Positions 27,001-35,413 of a stretch of DNA of 38,884 bases are shown here, in pieces; position 1 is the first letter of the stretch, and each line of letters opens with the position of its first letter. This stretch comes from CAZOZP01 sp964584325 (GTDB taxonomy: Bacteria > Bacteroidota > Ignavibacteria > Ignavibacteriales > Melioribacteraceae): assembly GCA_964584325.1 (NCBI GenBank), contig CAZOZP010000032.1, forward strand, positions 1-38,884, written 5' to 3'. Below the pieces are notes generated by a model. That model did no database searches, was not told the origin of the DNA, and saw only the letters and a program-made list of their open reading frames with translations. Made by a program: the position numbers and the translations under genes.

Positions 27001-28818
27001 AGAGAAGCAAGGGAAGATTTAAGAACCGGATTCAGGAAGTGGCTTGGGAAAAACCAGACAATTGCTGTTGATATAGAGACCGGTGAAGAATACGAGTGGA
27101 AAGATGTAATTATCATGGAAGAGAATGTTCCTGAAAAAGACAGAGAAAGACTTATTAAGGCAATATCGGAAACATCACTTCTGAGAGAGGCTGTATTTAT
27201 ATTTTATAACGGATCAATAATACGACTGAATAATATTCTCCCGGGTGGAGTCTGGATTAGTTTGATTGAAACTGAAAAACACAGAAATGTTTACAGGGTT
27301 ACAATTCATACGAGATTGCAGGGATCTTTTGAAATAATATTAAATCTAAACCAGAATCTTGATATCAGTTTAGTTAAAGAAGAAATAAATTGGCTCATTC
27401 TTTCAGGGTCCAGACATTATGTTGAAGAACTAATAGAAGATTTTGGCGGATATTGGGATGAATATGACATTTGGTCGCAGAAATATCTTCCCAGGGTTAC
27501 TGTAGCTCAGTATATCAGACGAGAAATCAAAAAGGGGGAAGACCAGGTTACAAGATTGGTAAATTTTATGCCGTTCTTTGTTTGGAATGCCGCGGCGGCT
27601 TACATAAACTTCTGGAAGCTTTCAGGAATGAGATATACCATTAAGGATGTAACACCTGAAAATATTATAATTCCAAATCACGATTATCAGACCGGAACAA
27701 GATTTGTTTCATTTTTGAATATTGAAGAGAAAAAAAGCCTGGGAGAAATTTTCAGAAATTTCTATGAGACTTTTGTATTAAGAATTTGCGAAGAACTTGA
27801 CAGTTTTAAAGATACCGATCCCTGGCCGTTTATATTCTCCGGTGTCATAAATGCTTTGGGTGAAAAACAGGGAGTGTTTATTCTTAAGAAATATCTGGAT
27901 GAGTTTTCCGGAAAAGACGATCAGGCAGTAAAACAAAAGCTCATTGATTTTATTGAGAGCACTGATGAATACGGTTTCGTTCCAAAACAACTTTACTTTG
28001 CTGTTAGAAGATTTCACAGATGGTACGGATTGAATAAAGAAGCATCGTTAAACGCACAAGCGAAAATGCTGTCAGATTTATATGAAACATATAATCTTCA
28101 GAAACTTGAAGAATCCTATCCAGAAACGAGAACCAGATTCTTTATCTTAACAGTTTTTGAAGATTCTTCTGATTCTCTTAAGAAAGTACTCAACGATATT
28201 ATAAAAAAACAGAGAAATGAAGAAAAGAGTATTACGGCAATTCTCTCCTCACTATCCCATATAATAAGCGAATTTGATCTTAGCGAAAGAGAATCGTTTT
28301 TCCTTCTCAGGTTAAGTTATCCGCATCTTAAACCAACTGATTCTGCAGTCCTTCTGAGTTCCAAGACGGAGGGTATTCAAACAGCAAATCTATCCATCAG
28401 CTTTGAGGACTCAGACGGGGTGCCATTCAAAGTGCGCAAGCCTATTTCACCAAAAGAAATATCGAAACTTCACCAAATATTTATTGAAACAAACCTGATG
28501 GTTAATTTCCGTCCTGAACACGAGTTCCTGATAGCAGTTTCAGAAAGAGGATTTATAATTGGCGGTTTGTTCTATCAGGTTATTGATGAAACCACTGTTA
28601 ACATTGAGAAAATTGTTGTAGCCATGCGCTATAGGCGGAAAGGGATAAGCGTAAAACTGATGAATGAATTTTTTAGCAGAATGACAGACCAGAAATTCGA
28701 ATATGTTACAACCGGATTTTTCAGACCTGAATACTTTTACAGGTTCGGATTCAAAATTGAAAAGAAATATTCAGGGCTGGTTAAAAAACTAACTACCGAA
28801 ATAAGGAAAAAAGTTTAA
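24031..28818 (+). CDS. Giant acyl/AMP ligase - kinase-like - GNAT fusion protein
   Basis: The 1595-residue protein has a helical N-terminus (about 1-150), then an ANL adenylate-forming ligase (about 160-690). Its motifs are the P-loop YTSGTTGEPKG (314-324), GFGMTEATG (469-477), PTGD (Asp539), the hinge DRKKD (553-557) and a C-terminal lysine in NKGTFKRR (Lys657 or Lys661). This resembles long-chain fatty-acyl-CoA ligases. About 750 residues without a clear family follow; near 1070-1230 they have a kinase-like order of strands and DVTPENIII (Asp1206, Asn1211), similar to a kinase catalytic loop. The last 125 residues are a GNAT acetyltransferase with acyl-CoA motif RRKGIS (1535-1540). No signal peptide. 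An in-frame TTG lies four codons upstream. The substrate is unknown; activation of an acid and transfer of its acyl group by the GNAT domain is inference. Confidence 0.85.
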   Translation: MDYYVSLLNKISAGLAAIEESEVESLVSAIKEEFRKIPESDIFNQTSGIESVFSEIFEALLKVKLMYSIMAEISGDIYYRFGEYLLQQNSSGNTAIIKLMHSYLDAFRFTVFLQKIYGQRQWDELVAEIIEKSNYNYNVLFESRVKSYPGKTLFKVLRREKEKDISFLETKRRADHYQASIYRLFDALGSETEKSVSFLLENSLDMAILDIACLKGGIMNIMIPSNSVSQHVEIILNETKSPILFVHDEKQLIKIKNIKNNLPYLKKVIILIGTSAEDWVLSFREFQIKLSETDAVINHHYRNPSVFDKASVMYTSGTTGEPKGIVFSYLNIVYKRFCRAMAIPQIGETDKFICFLPLFHTFGRYLELTGCVFWAAEYIFMENPSVETMVSNMQNTKPTVLISIPKKWLQLYESISNRVDIESDSDIKIRDTISELTGGHLKIGLSAAGYLPPEVFEFFRRFGICLMSGFGMTEATGGITMTPVEKYVPNSLGKALPGIDIKIAEDGELLIKGKYVMIGYFGYTYEETFTPDGWFPTGDVMVEDSHGFIEIVDRKKDIYKNIKGETIAPQKIENLFQDFGTVKQVFLVGDHRPYNTVLVFPDKANPIIASMDEQTMRDYFASVVVTVNQFLAPFERILNFRIIDLPFTIERGELTNKGTFKRRVIEANYNYVIESMYESHYISLPVDGVEVRIPNWFLREIGCLSRDIIAGEKSIEIPKLMKSLKIACIDKSNYLYQVGNFAYIILLDYIDLQPFLINPIYWIGNLDLFEFTGHSIIQWHRSNEREKKFKFSYPADKVEATEHHRAIMKNLIIKEEKSLYGLSIAAAMLQSEDENMAIGGITYLSMLNKDESLPISRQTKVILRRPNLVKSLRIKRELFKVAISNTYGMELKNLIELYNRSSSDILDEAIMEVIIKLNNSTENYIAIQAVIKNEVNKWKDKRDISETSLPQLFKLLANFGISYPAKYDQIRLFLVRFQVDNEWQALTQLAREAREDLRTGFRKWLGKNQTIAVDIETGEEYEWKDVIIMEENVPEKDRERLIKAISETSLLREAVFIFYNGSIIRLNNILPGGVWISLIETEKHRNVYRVTIHTRLQGSFEIILNLNQNLDISLVKEEINWLILSGSRHYVEELIEDFGGYWDEYDIWSQKYLPRVTVAQYIRREIKKGEDQVTRLVNFMPFFVWNAAAAYINFWKLSGMRYTIKDVTPENIIIPNHDYQTGTRFVSFLNIEEKKSLGEIFRNFYETFVLRICEELDSFKDTDPWPFIFSGVINALGEKQGVFILKKYLDEFSGKDDQAVKQKLIDFIESTDEYGFVPKQLYFAVRRFHRWYGLNKEASLNAQAKMLSDLYETYNLQKLEESYPETRTRFFILTVFEDSSDSLKKVLNDIIKKQRNEEKSITAILSSLSHIISEFDLSERESFFLLRLSYPHLKPTDSAVLLSSKTEGIQTANLSISFEDSDGVPFKVRKPISPKEISKLHQIFIETNLMVNFRPEHEFLIAVSERGFIIGGLFYQVIDETTVNIEKIVVAMRYRRKGISVKLMNEFFSRMTDQKFEYVTTGFFRPEYFYRFGFKIEKKYSGLVKKLTTEIRKKV

Positions 28819-28858
28819 TTCGGCTTAAAAAATAATCTGTTAATAAGGAATTATTTTA

Positions 28859-28866
28859 TATTTTTG
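28859..28866 (+). promoter_or_regulatory. Possible -7 box of the pyrG promoter
   Basis: TATTTTTG is an exact TAnnTTTG match 27 bases before the pyrG ATG. No TTG is found at the -33 position, so it is only half a promoter. Confidence 0.3.
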
Positions 28867-28893
28867 AAAGCGGAAAATAACTTGGAAGGTATT

Positions 28894-30513
28894 ATGAATC
28901 TCAACAAAAAAGTTAAATATATCTTTGTAACCGGAGGAGTTGTTTCTTCTCTCGGTAAAGGTATAACCGCTGCATCATTAGGTTTATTGCTAAAATTACG
29001 CGGGTACAGTGTTACAATTCAGAAATTTGATCCTTATATTAATGTTGATCCGGGTACAATGTCGCCATTTCAGCATGGAGAGGTTTTTGTTACGGACGAT
29101 GGGGCAGAAACGGATTTGGACCTTGGGCATTATGAACGATTTCTTGATGTAAGCATGACACACGCAAATAACACAACTACAGGACAAGTCTATAATCATG
29201 TTATCCAGAAAGAAAGACGTGGCGATTTTTTAGGTGCAACTGTGCAGGTAATACCTCACATTACTGATGAAATTAAAAAAAGAATGCTTAAACTCGGAGA
29301 ATCCGGGGAGTATGATATAATAATCACAGAAATCGGCGGCACAGTAGGCGATATAGAAAGCCTGCCATTTATGGAATCTATAAGACAGCTCATTCTTGAA
29401 TTGGGAAGGAAAAATGTACTGAGTCTTCATGTAACACTTGTTCCATATATACCAAGCGCAGGTGAGATGAAAACAAAACCTACTCAGCATAGTGTAAAAA
29501 ATCTTCAGGAACTTGGTATTCAACCCAATATAATTGCTTGCCGGTCAGAAAAAGAACTTTCCGAAGAATTCCGGAACAAGATATCCCAGTTCTGCAATGT
29601 AGAGCCGAAATCTGTAATATCGGTTTATGACTGCAAGACCATCTACGAAGTTCCTATGGTACTTTATGCTCAGCAATTAGACCGGATAATACTCAAGAAG
29701 CTTAAAATGCCGGATATAAAAATATCTCTTGACAAATGGGAAAACTTTATTCAAAAGGTTAAAAATCCCGCCGGAGAAGTAATTATAGGTATTTGCGGAA
29801 AATATACAGATTATAAAGATGCATACAAAAGTATAATTGAATCATTTATTCACGCCGGTGCCGAGAACGATGTTAAGGTTAATCTTGAATTTATAAGTGC
29901 AGAAGAAATTGAAACAGCCGGAGCTGATAAACTTCTTGGAACTTTACACGGATTGCTTGTTCCCGGCGGTTTCGGAGAAAGAGGAATTGAAGGTAAGATA
30001 GCGGCCATTAAATATGCACGCGAAAATAATCTTCCTTTTTTCGGTATATGCTTAGGTATGCAATGTGCCGTGATAGAGTATGCAAGAAACAAGGCCGGAA
30101 TGATAAATGCAAATACAACTGAAATTAAGGAAACTGAGTATCCGGTAATAGATATAATGCCCGACCAGAAAAACGTTACCAATAAAGGCGGATCTATGAG
30201 GCTTGGTGCTTATGCCTGCATTATTTCGGAAAACACTAAAGCATATTCGGCATACGATAAAAAAGAAATATCAGAAAGGCACAGGCACAGATATGAGTTT
30301 AATAACGAGTTCAGAGAAAAACTATCTGAAGCCGGTCTTGTTATAAGCGGAATCTCACCGGATCAAAAATTAGTTGAAATGATAGAACTCAAAGATCATC
30401 CCTGGTTTGTCGGAGTTCAGTTTCATCCTGAACTGAAATCGCGTGCAACAAAAGCACATCCATTGTTCAGGGATTTTGTGAAAGCATCCATCGATCGTTC
30501 CCGGAAGGTATGA
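28894..30513 (+). CDS. pyrG: CTP synthase
   Basis: Makes CTP from UTP, ATP and glutamine. The 539-residue protein has the synthetase half beginning KYIFVTGGVVSSLGKG (P-loop), DPYINVDPGTMSPFQHGEV and GAETDLDLGHYERF. The C-terminal glutamine amidotransferase has nucleophile Cys386 (GICLGMQ) and His511/Glu513 (FHPEL). The ATG at 28894 is preferred because GGAAGG lies just upstream; a TTG ten codons earlier is in frame but has no site. Its stop overlaps the start of the TPR gene (ATGA). Confidence 0.98.
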   Translation: MNLNKKVKYIFVTGGVVSSLGKGITAASLGLLLKLRGYSVTIQKFDPYINVDPGTMSPFQHGEVFVTDDGAETDLDLGHYERFLDVSMTHANNTTTGQVYNHVIQKERRGDFLGATVQVIPHITDEIKKRMLKLGESGEYDIIITEIGGTVGDIESLPFMESIRQLILELGRKNVLSLHVTLVPYIPSAGEMKTKPTQHSVKNLQELGIQPNIIACRSEKELSEEFRNKISQFCNVEPKSVISVYDCKTIYEVPMVLYAQQLDRIILKKLKMPDIKISLDKWENFIQKVKNPAGEVIIGICGKYTDYKDAYKSIIESFIHAGAENDVKVNLEFISAEEIETAGADKLLGTLHGLLVPGGFGERGIEGKIAAIKYARENNLPFFGICLGMQCAVIEYARNKAGMINANTTEIKETEYPVIDIMPDQKNVTNKGGSMRLGAYACIISENTKAYSAYDKKEISERHRHRYEFNNEFREKLSEAGLVISGISPDQKLVEMIELKDHPWFVGVQFHPELKSRATKAHPLFRDFVKASIDRSRKV

Positions 30514-31997
30514 GATTTATTCTTAAAACAATCATTATCCTAATAATGCTTTCGACTTCAATAGAAGCCGAAAGCACCACCAAACTGCGGCAGGGTTTGG
30601 ATATCCTTTATTCTTTCGATTTTGAAAATTCAGATTCGCTGTTTTTCGAATGGGTGAAGGAAGACAAACAAGATCCTTTGCCTTATTATCTGCTTGCAAA
30701 AAAATATTTATGGTTTTATCTCGGATGTAAAGACGAGGGAGATTACAAAATATTCGAAAAGTATTCTGCTATAGCGATAGAAAAAGCTGAAGCTGAGATT
30801 GAAAAAAATAATAAAGATTACTTTTCCAGGTATATAGCCGGTGAAGTTTACGGATTGAGGGCAATTGCAAAGGCTGCAAAACAGGAGTCAATGGATGCTT
30901 TCTGGGCGGCTAAGAAATCAATTGGATATCTTGAAGATGTTTTGGAACTGAATCCTAAATTTGAAGATGCATACCTCACTGCCGGTGTAATCAGATATTC
31001 TTTAGGATACTTGCCGGGATTTTATAAACTGGCTATGAGAATTGCCGGATTAAGTCCGGACCGTGAAGCAGGAATTTCAGGAATAAGGCTTGCTTCAGAA
31101 AAAGGAACAATAGTTTCTGCCGAGGCTGACTTCCATCTGTCATATATCGAAATTAATTATTTCGGTAATTATGAGGCCTCTTATAGGAAGATAAAAAAAG
31201 TATCTGATAAGTATCCTGAAAATCTGTTGTTCAGGTACCAGCTTGCTTTAATTAAAATAAAGCAAAGAAAACTCTCCGAGGCTCATATAATCCTTGCCGG
31301 AATAATTAAATCCGGGAATAAAAAATTCATACAGACAATAGCTTATTCGTACTTTCTGTTGGGCGATATTTACTTCCGGAAAGGTGAATATAAAAATGCT
31401 GTTAAACATTATGATGAGTTCATTGAAAGATCTGTAGAATTAAATTTTCTTGGAACCGCATTTCTGCGCAAAGCAATTTCTCATAATTTCTTAAATGAAG
31501 ACGACCAATTCAGAAAAACTTTATCTAATACATCGTTAGGTGAATCAGAGAATAAGGAAGATGAGTATTCAATTTCCAAATCCGGACATTATATGAAATA
31601 CGGTATTACTGAAGAGGAAAAAATTGTAATTACCGCAAGAAATATGATGGAATCCGGAAAGTATAAAGAGTCGGCTGATTACTGTATTGCTAAAATTAAA
31701 TTCATAAAAGACAATGAAAACCGTGCAATGATTTACTGTATTGCCGGCGAAAGTTTTCTGAAACTCGGAATGCTTGAAGAGGCTTTGAAATATTTAAAAC
31801 CTGCAGCGGAAAATATCTATAAAAGAGAAAAATGGATGAATCCTTATGCAAAAATAATATTTGCAGAGTATTGGAGAAAACGTAACAATAAAACAAATAT
31901 GGAAAAATATATTAAAGCAGCTGAATCAGATAATTCATATCATAATAAGTACGATATAGAAGCTGCAATAAATTATTTAACCGGGAAAAATAATTAA
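30510..31997 (+). CDS. Exported tetratricopeptide-repeat protein
   Basis: The 495-residue protein starts with a signal peptide (hydrophobic to about residue 18, likely cleaved after IEA at 20). The rest is all-helical with TPR-like pairs, for example ALIKIKQRKLSEAHIILAG, YFLLGDIYFRKGEYKNAVKHY and AGESFLKLGMLEEALKYL, so it probably sits in the periplasm as a protein-binding scaffold. It has no catalytic motif that I can see. The four-base overlap with pyrG means co-translation, although the functions look unrelated. Confidence 0.88.
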   Translation: MRFILKTIIILIMLSTSIEAESTTKLRQGLDILYSFDFENSDSLFFEWVKEDKQDPLPYYLLAKKYLWFYLGCKDEGDYKIFEKYSAIAIEKAEAEIEKNNKDYFSRYIAGEVYGLRAIAKAAKQESMDAFWAAKKSIGYLEDVLELNPKFEDAYLTAGVIRYSLGYLPGFYKLAMRIAGLSPDREAGISGIRLASEKGTIVSAEADFHLSYIEINYFGNYEASYRKIKKVSDKYPENLLFRYQLALIKIKQRKLSEAHIILAGIIKSGNKKFIQTIAYSYFLLGDIYFRKGEYKNAVKHYDEFIERSVELNFLGTAFLRKAISHNFLNEDDQFRKTLSNTSLGESENKEDEYSISKSGHYMKYGITEEEKIVITARNMMESGKYKESADYCIAKIKFIKDNENRAMIYCIAGESFLKLGMLEEALKYLKPAAENIYKREKWMNPYAKIIFAEYWRKRNNKTNMEKYIKAAESDNSYHNKYDIEAAINYLTGKNN

Positions 31998-32134
31998 GAA
32001 GGTGTTTTTACGAGCATATAATGAATGCATAAGGCGGAAATTTAGAAATTAAATTTTTGCATAATTAATACTTTTGCATGTAATGGTTAAAAAAAAATTT
32101 TATATTTACCGGGATTATATAGAGTAGTGAAAGA

Positions 32135-33943
32135 ATGAATATTTTGGCGATTAGTGAAAGTCTGGTGGCAGGAATTTGTCTGTTAGCCGGAATACATTAT
32201 CTTTTTATAGCAGTTAAAAAACCCTCAGAACAGATATATCTTCCCTTCAGTCTTCTTGCTTTTTGTATAGCCGGAAATAATCTTAGCATTATAGGTGTAT
32301 ATAAAACATTTGAATTGGAGCAATTTGTCATTTTCCTGAAAATCCAGACATTCTTTTCTGCCGCAATAGGAATTGTTTTGTTTTGGTTCGCTGCTTTTTA
32401 TACAAAAGTAATTCCAAAGACGTTTTTGATAGCACTTAGTGTATTCTATTTCATGCTTGCGATTGTAAATCTATTTGAACCATACGGATTAATCTATTCT
32501 GAAATATTTTCGCTGGATGCAAAAACAATTTGGTGGGGCGAGACAATGGCGCAGCCTGTTGGAATTGTAAGCAGTTGGCCGTCAGTATTTGTGCCGGTTA
32601 ATCTGATAGGTACAGGTTTTGTCTTTTATGCTTGCTTTAAGCAATACAGGCGTGGTGAAAAAAATGCCGCTTTGGTATTTATTATCTCTATGGGAATTTA
32701 TCTGTTTACAGTATTTTATGATATACTGGTTGATCAGAGTATAATAAAATCACCCGTTTATATTTCCGAATTCGGATTTATTGCACTAATAATCTTAATG
32801 AGTTTAAAACTTTCTTCAGGTGTACTAAAAGCATCAGAAATGAAAGAAGCTCTTCTTGAAAGTGAATTCAGATTTAGAAATATTTTCGAAAATTCAGCTC
32901 TCGGTATTTTTCAGATTACCATAACCGGACGTTTTATTGTATTTAATGATGCGATGGTTCAGATTCTTGGTTACAAAAATCAGGCAGAGTTAGCTCTTGT
33001 TAATTTCAACAATGAAATAATTTATAATGCTGATGAGAGCAGAGCATTTATAGATAAACTTCAGCAAAATAATAATTTTATCGGATTTGAAACTGAAATC
33101 AACAAGAAGGATTCAAGCCGAATCTTTGTAAGGATTTCATCCAGACTAACAAAGAAAAGAGAAGGGGTTGAAGTTATTGAGGGCATTATTGAAGATATAA
33201 CCGAAAAGAAAATTGCTGAAAAAGCTATGATAATGGCAAAAGAAAAAGCAGAAAATTCAGACAGACTGAAATCTGAATTTCTTGCACAAATGTCTCACGA
33301 AATCCGTACTCCGATTAATGCGGTATTGAGTTTTGCTTCTTTAATCAGAGAAGAAGCCGATGGCAAATTTGACACTGATATGATGGAATCTTTCGGAATT
33401 ATAGACAGAGCCGGCAGAAGAATTATTCGTACAATAGATCTCTTGCTCGATATGTCTCAGATACAAACCAATACATATGAAACTAATTTTTCAAGATTCA
33501 ATTTATACGACAAAGTTATTTATCCGCTTTTTGCTGAATACAGACCTGCCGCAAAGCATAAGAACCTTGATATTTCCGTGATAAAAAAGACTGAAGAAGT
33601 AATGATTTGGGCTGATGAATATACTGTATTTCAAATATTTAATAATCTGATAGATAATGCCGTGAAATACACAAACGAAGGAAGCATCAGAATTTATATA
33701 GATAAAGGAGAAAACTCTCTGCAGGTTAATATTGCCGATACGGGTATAGGTATTTCTGAGCAATATTTGCCAAGTTTGTTTGAGGCATTCACGCAAGAAG
33801 AAACAGGATATACAAGGAAGTACGAAGGTAACGGACTCGGACTGGCATTAGTCAAAAAATACTGCGAGATTAACGAAATAAATGTGAAAGTAACTAGTGC
33901 GAAGAATAAGGGCAGCGAATTTACATTAACATTTAAAAAATAA
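32135..33943 (+). CDS. Membrane-bound PAS sensor histidine kinase
   Basis: The 602-residue protein has about seven hydrophobic segments (1-230) followed by a PAS domain (about 245-360, starting FRNIFENSALGIFQI). A HisKA dimerisation domain has phospho-acceptor His388 in FLAQMSHEIRTPIN. The HATPase domain has the N box NNLIDNAVKY, the G1 box DTGIGI and the G2 box GNGLGLALVKKY. No receiver domain is attached and no response-regulator gene is next to it, so the partner is elsewhere. The 137-base gap before it contains TTTTG (32072-32076) and TATATTTA (32101-32108), a weak promoter candidate with a 24-base spacer. The signal is unknown. Confidence 0.95.
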   Translation: MNILAISESLVAGICLLAGIHYLFIAVKKPSEQIYLPFSLLAFCIAGNNLSIIGVYKTFELEQFVIFLKIQTFFSAAIGIVLFWFAAFYTKVIPKTFLIALSVFYFMLAIVNLFEPYGLIYSEIFSLDAKTIWWGETMAQPVGIVSSWPSVFVPVNLIGTGFVFYACFKQYRRGEKNAALVFIISMGIYLFTVFYDILVDQSIIKSPVYISEFGFIALIILMSLKLSSGVLKASEMKEALLESEFRFRNIFENSALGIFQITITGRFIVFNDAMVQILGYKNQAELALVNFNNEIIYNADESRAFIDKLQQNNNFIGFETEINKKDSSRIFVRISSRLTKKREGVEVIEGIIEDITEKKIAEKAMIMAKEKAENSDRLKSEFLAQMSHEIRTPINAVLSFASLIREEADGKFDTDMMESFGIIDRAGRRIIRTIDLLLDMSQIQTNTYETNFSRFNLYDKVIYPLFAEYRPAAKHKNLDISVIKKTEEVMIWADEYTVFQIFNNLIDNAVKYTNEGSIRIYIDKGENSLQVNIADTGIGISEQYLPSLFEAFTQEETGYTRKYEGNGLGLALVKKYCEINEINVKVTSAKNKGSEFTLTFKK

Positions 33944-33966
33944 ACGGCCCGGTTTTCACCGAGCCG
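33934..33966 (-). terminator. Terminator of the minus-strand barrel gene, shared with the convergent kinase gene
   Basis: A 9-bp stem with one mismatch (33945-33953 with 33958-33966, loop TTTC) lies in the 36 bases between the two converging genes. On the minus strand a T-rich run follows (33934-33944), overlapping the kinase stop region. On the plus strand no T run follows, so termination there is less certain. Confidence 0.75.
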
Positions 33967-33979
33967 CAAAAGGAAGAAA

Positions 33980-35185
33980 TTATTCTATTAATAAACTGGC
34001 TGAAAGATAAGCAAAAGTTGCTCCGCCGCCGCCGATATTATTAAGTCCTTGTCTTAAAACATCTGAATTAACTACAGCTTCAATGTTAAAATTGGAAATC
34101 TTAAATCCTAAACCGGCATAAGCATTTCCTCTCTGATGACCAACAAATTTGTTTGTTGTTTTATCAGTTGCATTATCAGGTGTTTCGTTTGTTAATTTGA
34201 GAGTATATGAATCATATCCAAGACGGCCGGTAAGCCAGCTTGTTAGATTCCATTCAGCACCCAAATTCCAGGCCGGGAACACAGTTATTGAGTTAGTTAA
34301 TGAAGGTGATAATTGAGTACCGGCATTATCTTTTATCGCATCTCTTTTAGCTGACATATAAACAACGCTCGGACCGCCTGTTAATAAAATCTCTCCTACT
34401 CTGTAATTCATTCCTAAACCGGCAGAAACCTGAGTGAGAGTCGGGATATTGTTTTTCATTGTTCCGACTTTAACTTCTCCTGAAGCAGTAGTAAAGTTAA
34501 ATGTAGGAACTAACTCAACTTTCTTTGATAAACCCCAGAAAGCTCTTGTGTTAATGCTGAATATTGTCTGATTAACTTCATTTTTATCAACATTTTTTGG
34601 TTCAACAGTTTCGCCAAGGAAAATAAGTGATGTGGCAACATCAAGTTTAACTGAACCTAACGGCAAAATTACACCGGCGTTTATACCGAATTGAGAAGCC
34701 GATGATTCAAGAAGGGTTCCGGTTACGTCTTCTGAGGATTGTGATGAAGACATGAATGCGACACCTAATCCGGCAATGATATTGTCGAATTTGTACGAAC
34801 CCATTAATTCGATGTTGTTGTCTATCGGAACATTGTTGATTGCATTAAAAGGGTCAACGGCTATTATCTGAGTTGCAAAGGGTGAATCAGAACTTGAAAG
34901 TAAACCGCCTAATGTTAAATTTTCGGTAACTTTAAAGTTAACACCAACATATCTGCTTACTCCGTCATTACCGAAAGGAGTACTTGTTGAGCCTATGTCG
35001 CCGAATACATAATTAGTATAGACGCCGCCATAAGCCGGGTTAATAGTTAAATTTGTGATGTCTTCAACATAAGTTGAACCACCTAAACTAATTGTGCGAG
35101 CCGTTCCGCCCGGATTGTTAGCTTTTTCCTGGGCGAAAAGCATAGAAGCAGTCAAAACAACGGCCATAACAATACTTTTGTTCAT
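33980..35185 (-). CDS. Outer-membrane beta-barrel protein (FadL/PorV-like)
   Basis: The 401-residue protein starts MNKSIVMAVVLTASMLFAQ, a signal peptide probably cut after FAQ or nearby. The mature part opens with ARTISLGGSTYVEDITNLTINPAYGG, close to the usual start of FadL- and PorV-type barrels (SLGGA...NPA). It continues with alternating Gly and aromatic strands such as ENLTLGGLLSS and NAYAGLGFKISNF. Transport of hydrophobic compounds or a role as a secretion-associated barrel are both possible. GGAG 5 bases before the ATG at 35185 decides the start; a longer frame to 35245 is less likely. It is transcribed alone and divergently from queC. Confidence 0.87.
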   Translation of the reverse strand: MNKSIVMAVVLTASMLFAQEKANNPGGTARTISLGGSTYVEDITNLTINPAYGGVYTNYVFGDIGSTSTPFGNDGVSRYVGVNFKVTENLTLGGLLSSSDSPFATQIIAVDPFNAINNVPIDNNIELMGSYKFDNIIAGLGVAFMSSSQSSEDVTGTLLESSASQFGINAGVILPLGSVKLDVATSLIFLGETVEPKNVDKNEVNQTIFSINTRAFWGLSKKVELVPTFNFTTASGEVKVGTMKNNIPTLTQVSAGLGMNYRVGEILLTGGPSVVYMSAKRDAIKDNAGTQLSPSLTNSITVFPAWNLGAEWNLTSWLTGRLGYDSYTLKLTNETPDNATDKTTNKFVGHQRGNAYAGLGFKISNFNIEAVVNSDVLRQGLNNIGGGGATFAYLSASLLIE

Positions 35186-35223
35186 TTTTTCTCCATAGTT
35201 AGTTAAAGAACACGTAAACATAA

Positions 35224-35253
35224 TAAAAATATTAAAATGAACCAATATTCAAA
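35224..35253 (-). promoter_or_regulatory. Candidate promoter of the barrel gene
   Basis: On the minus strand TTTG (35250-35253), an 18-base spacer and TATTTTTA (35224-35231), one base from TAnnTTTG, sit about 40 bases before the ATG. Spacing is in the Bacteroidota range. Confidence 0.45.
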
Positions 35254-35281
35254 AAAATAATATAACATTATGTTTATTAAA

Positions 35282-35318
35282 TTTGTGGATTCTGTAATTC
35301 GGGGAGTCTATATATATA
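35282..35318 (+). promoter_or_regulatory. Weak candidate promoter of queC-queE
   Basis: TTTG (35282-35285) and, after 23 bases, the AT alternation TATATATATA (35309-35318). This is only a partial match. The leader to queC (about 90 bases) shows no recognisable preQ1 riboswitch core. Confidence 0.25.
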
Positions 35319-35413
35319 AGATTGATCTAATCCTATGAGGAAATAATTATTTGAAAAGCGGATTGGCTCTTTGGAAAGAAAAGGTTATTTTTTGTTATTA
35401 AAAACGGAGAAAT

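Noticed and set aside
35186..35413. preQ1 riboswitch in front of queC-queE
   Set aside because: No preQ1-type core (short C-rich loop with a matching A-rich tail) could be found in the leader.
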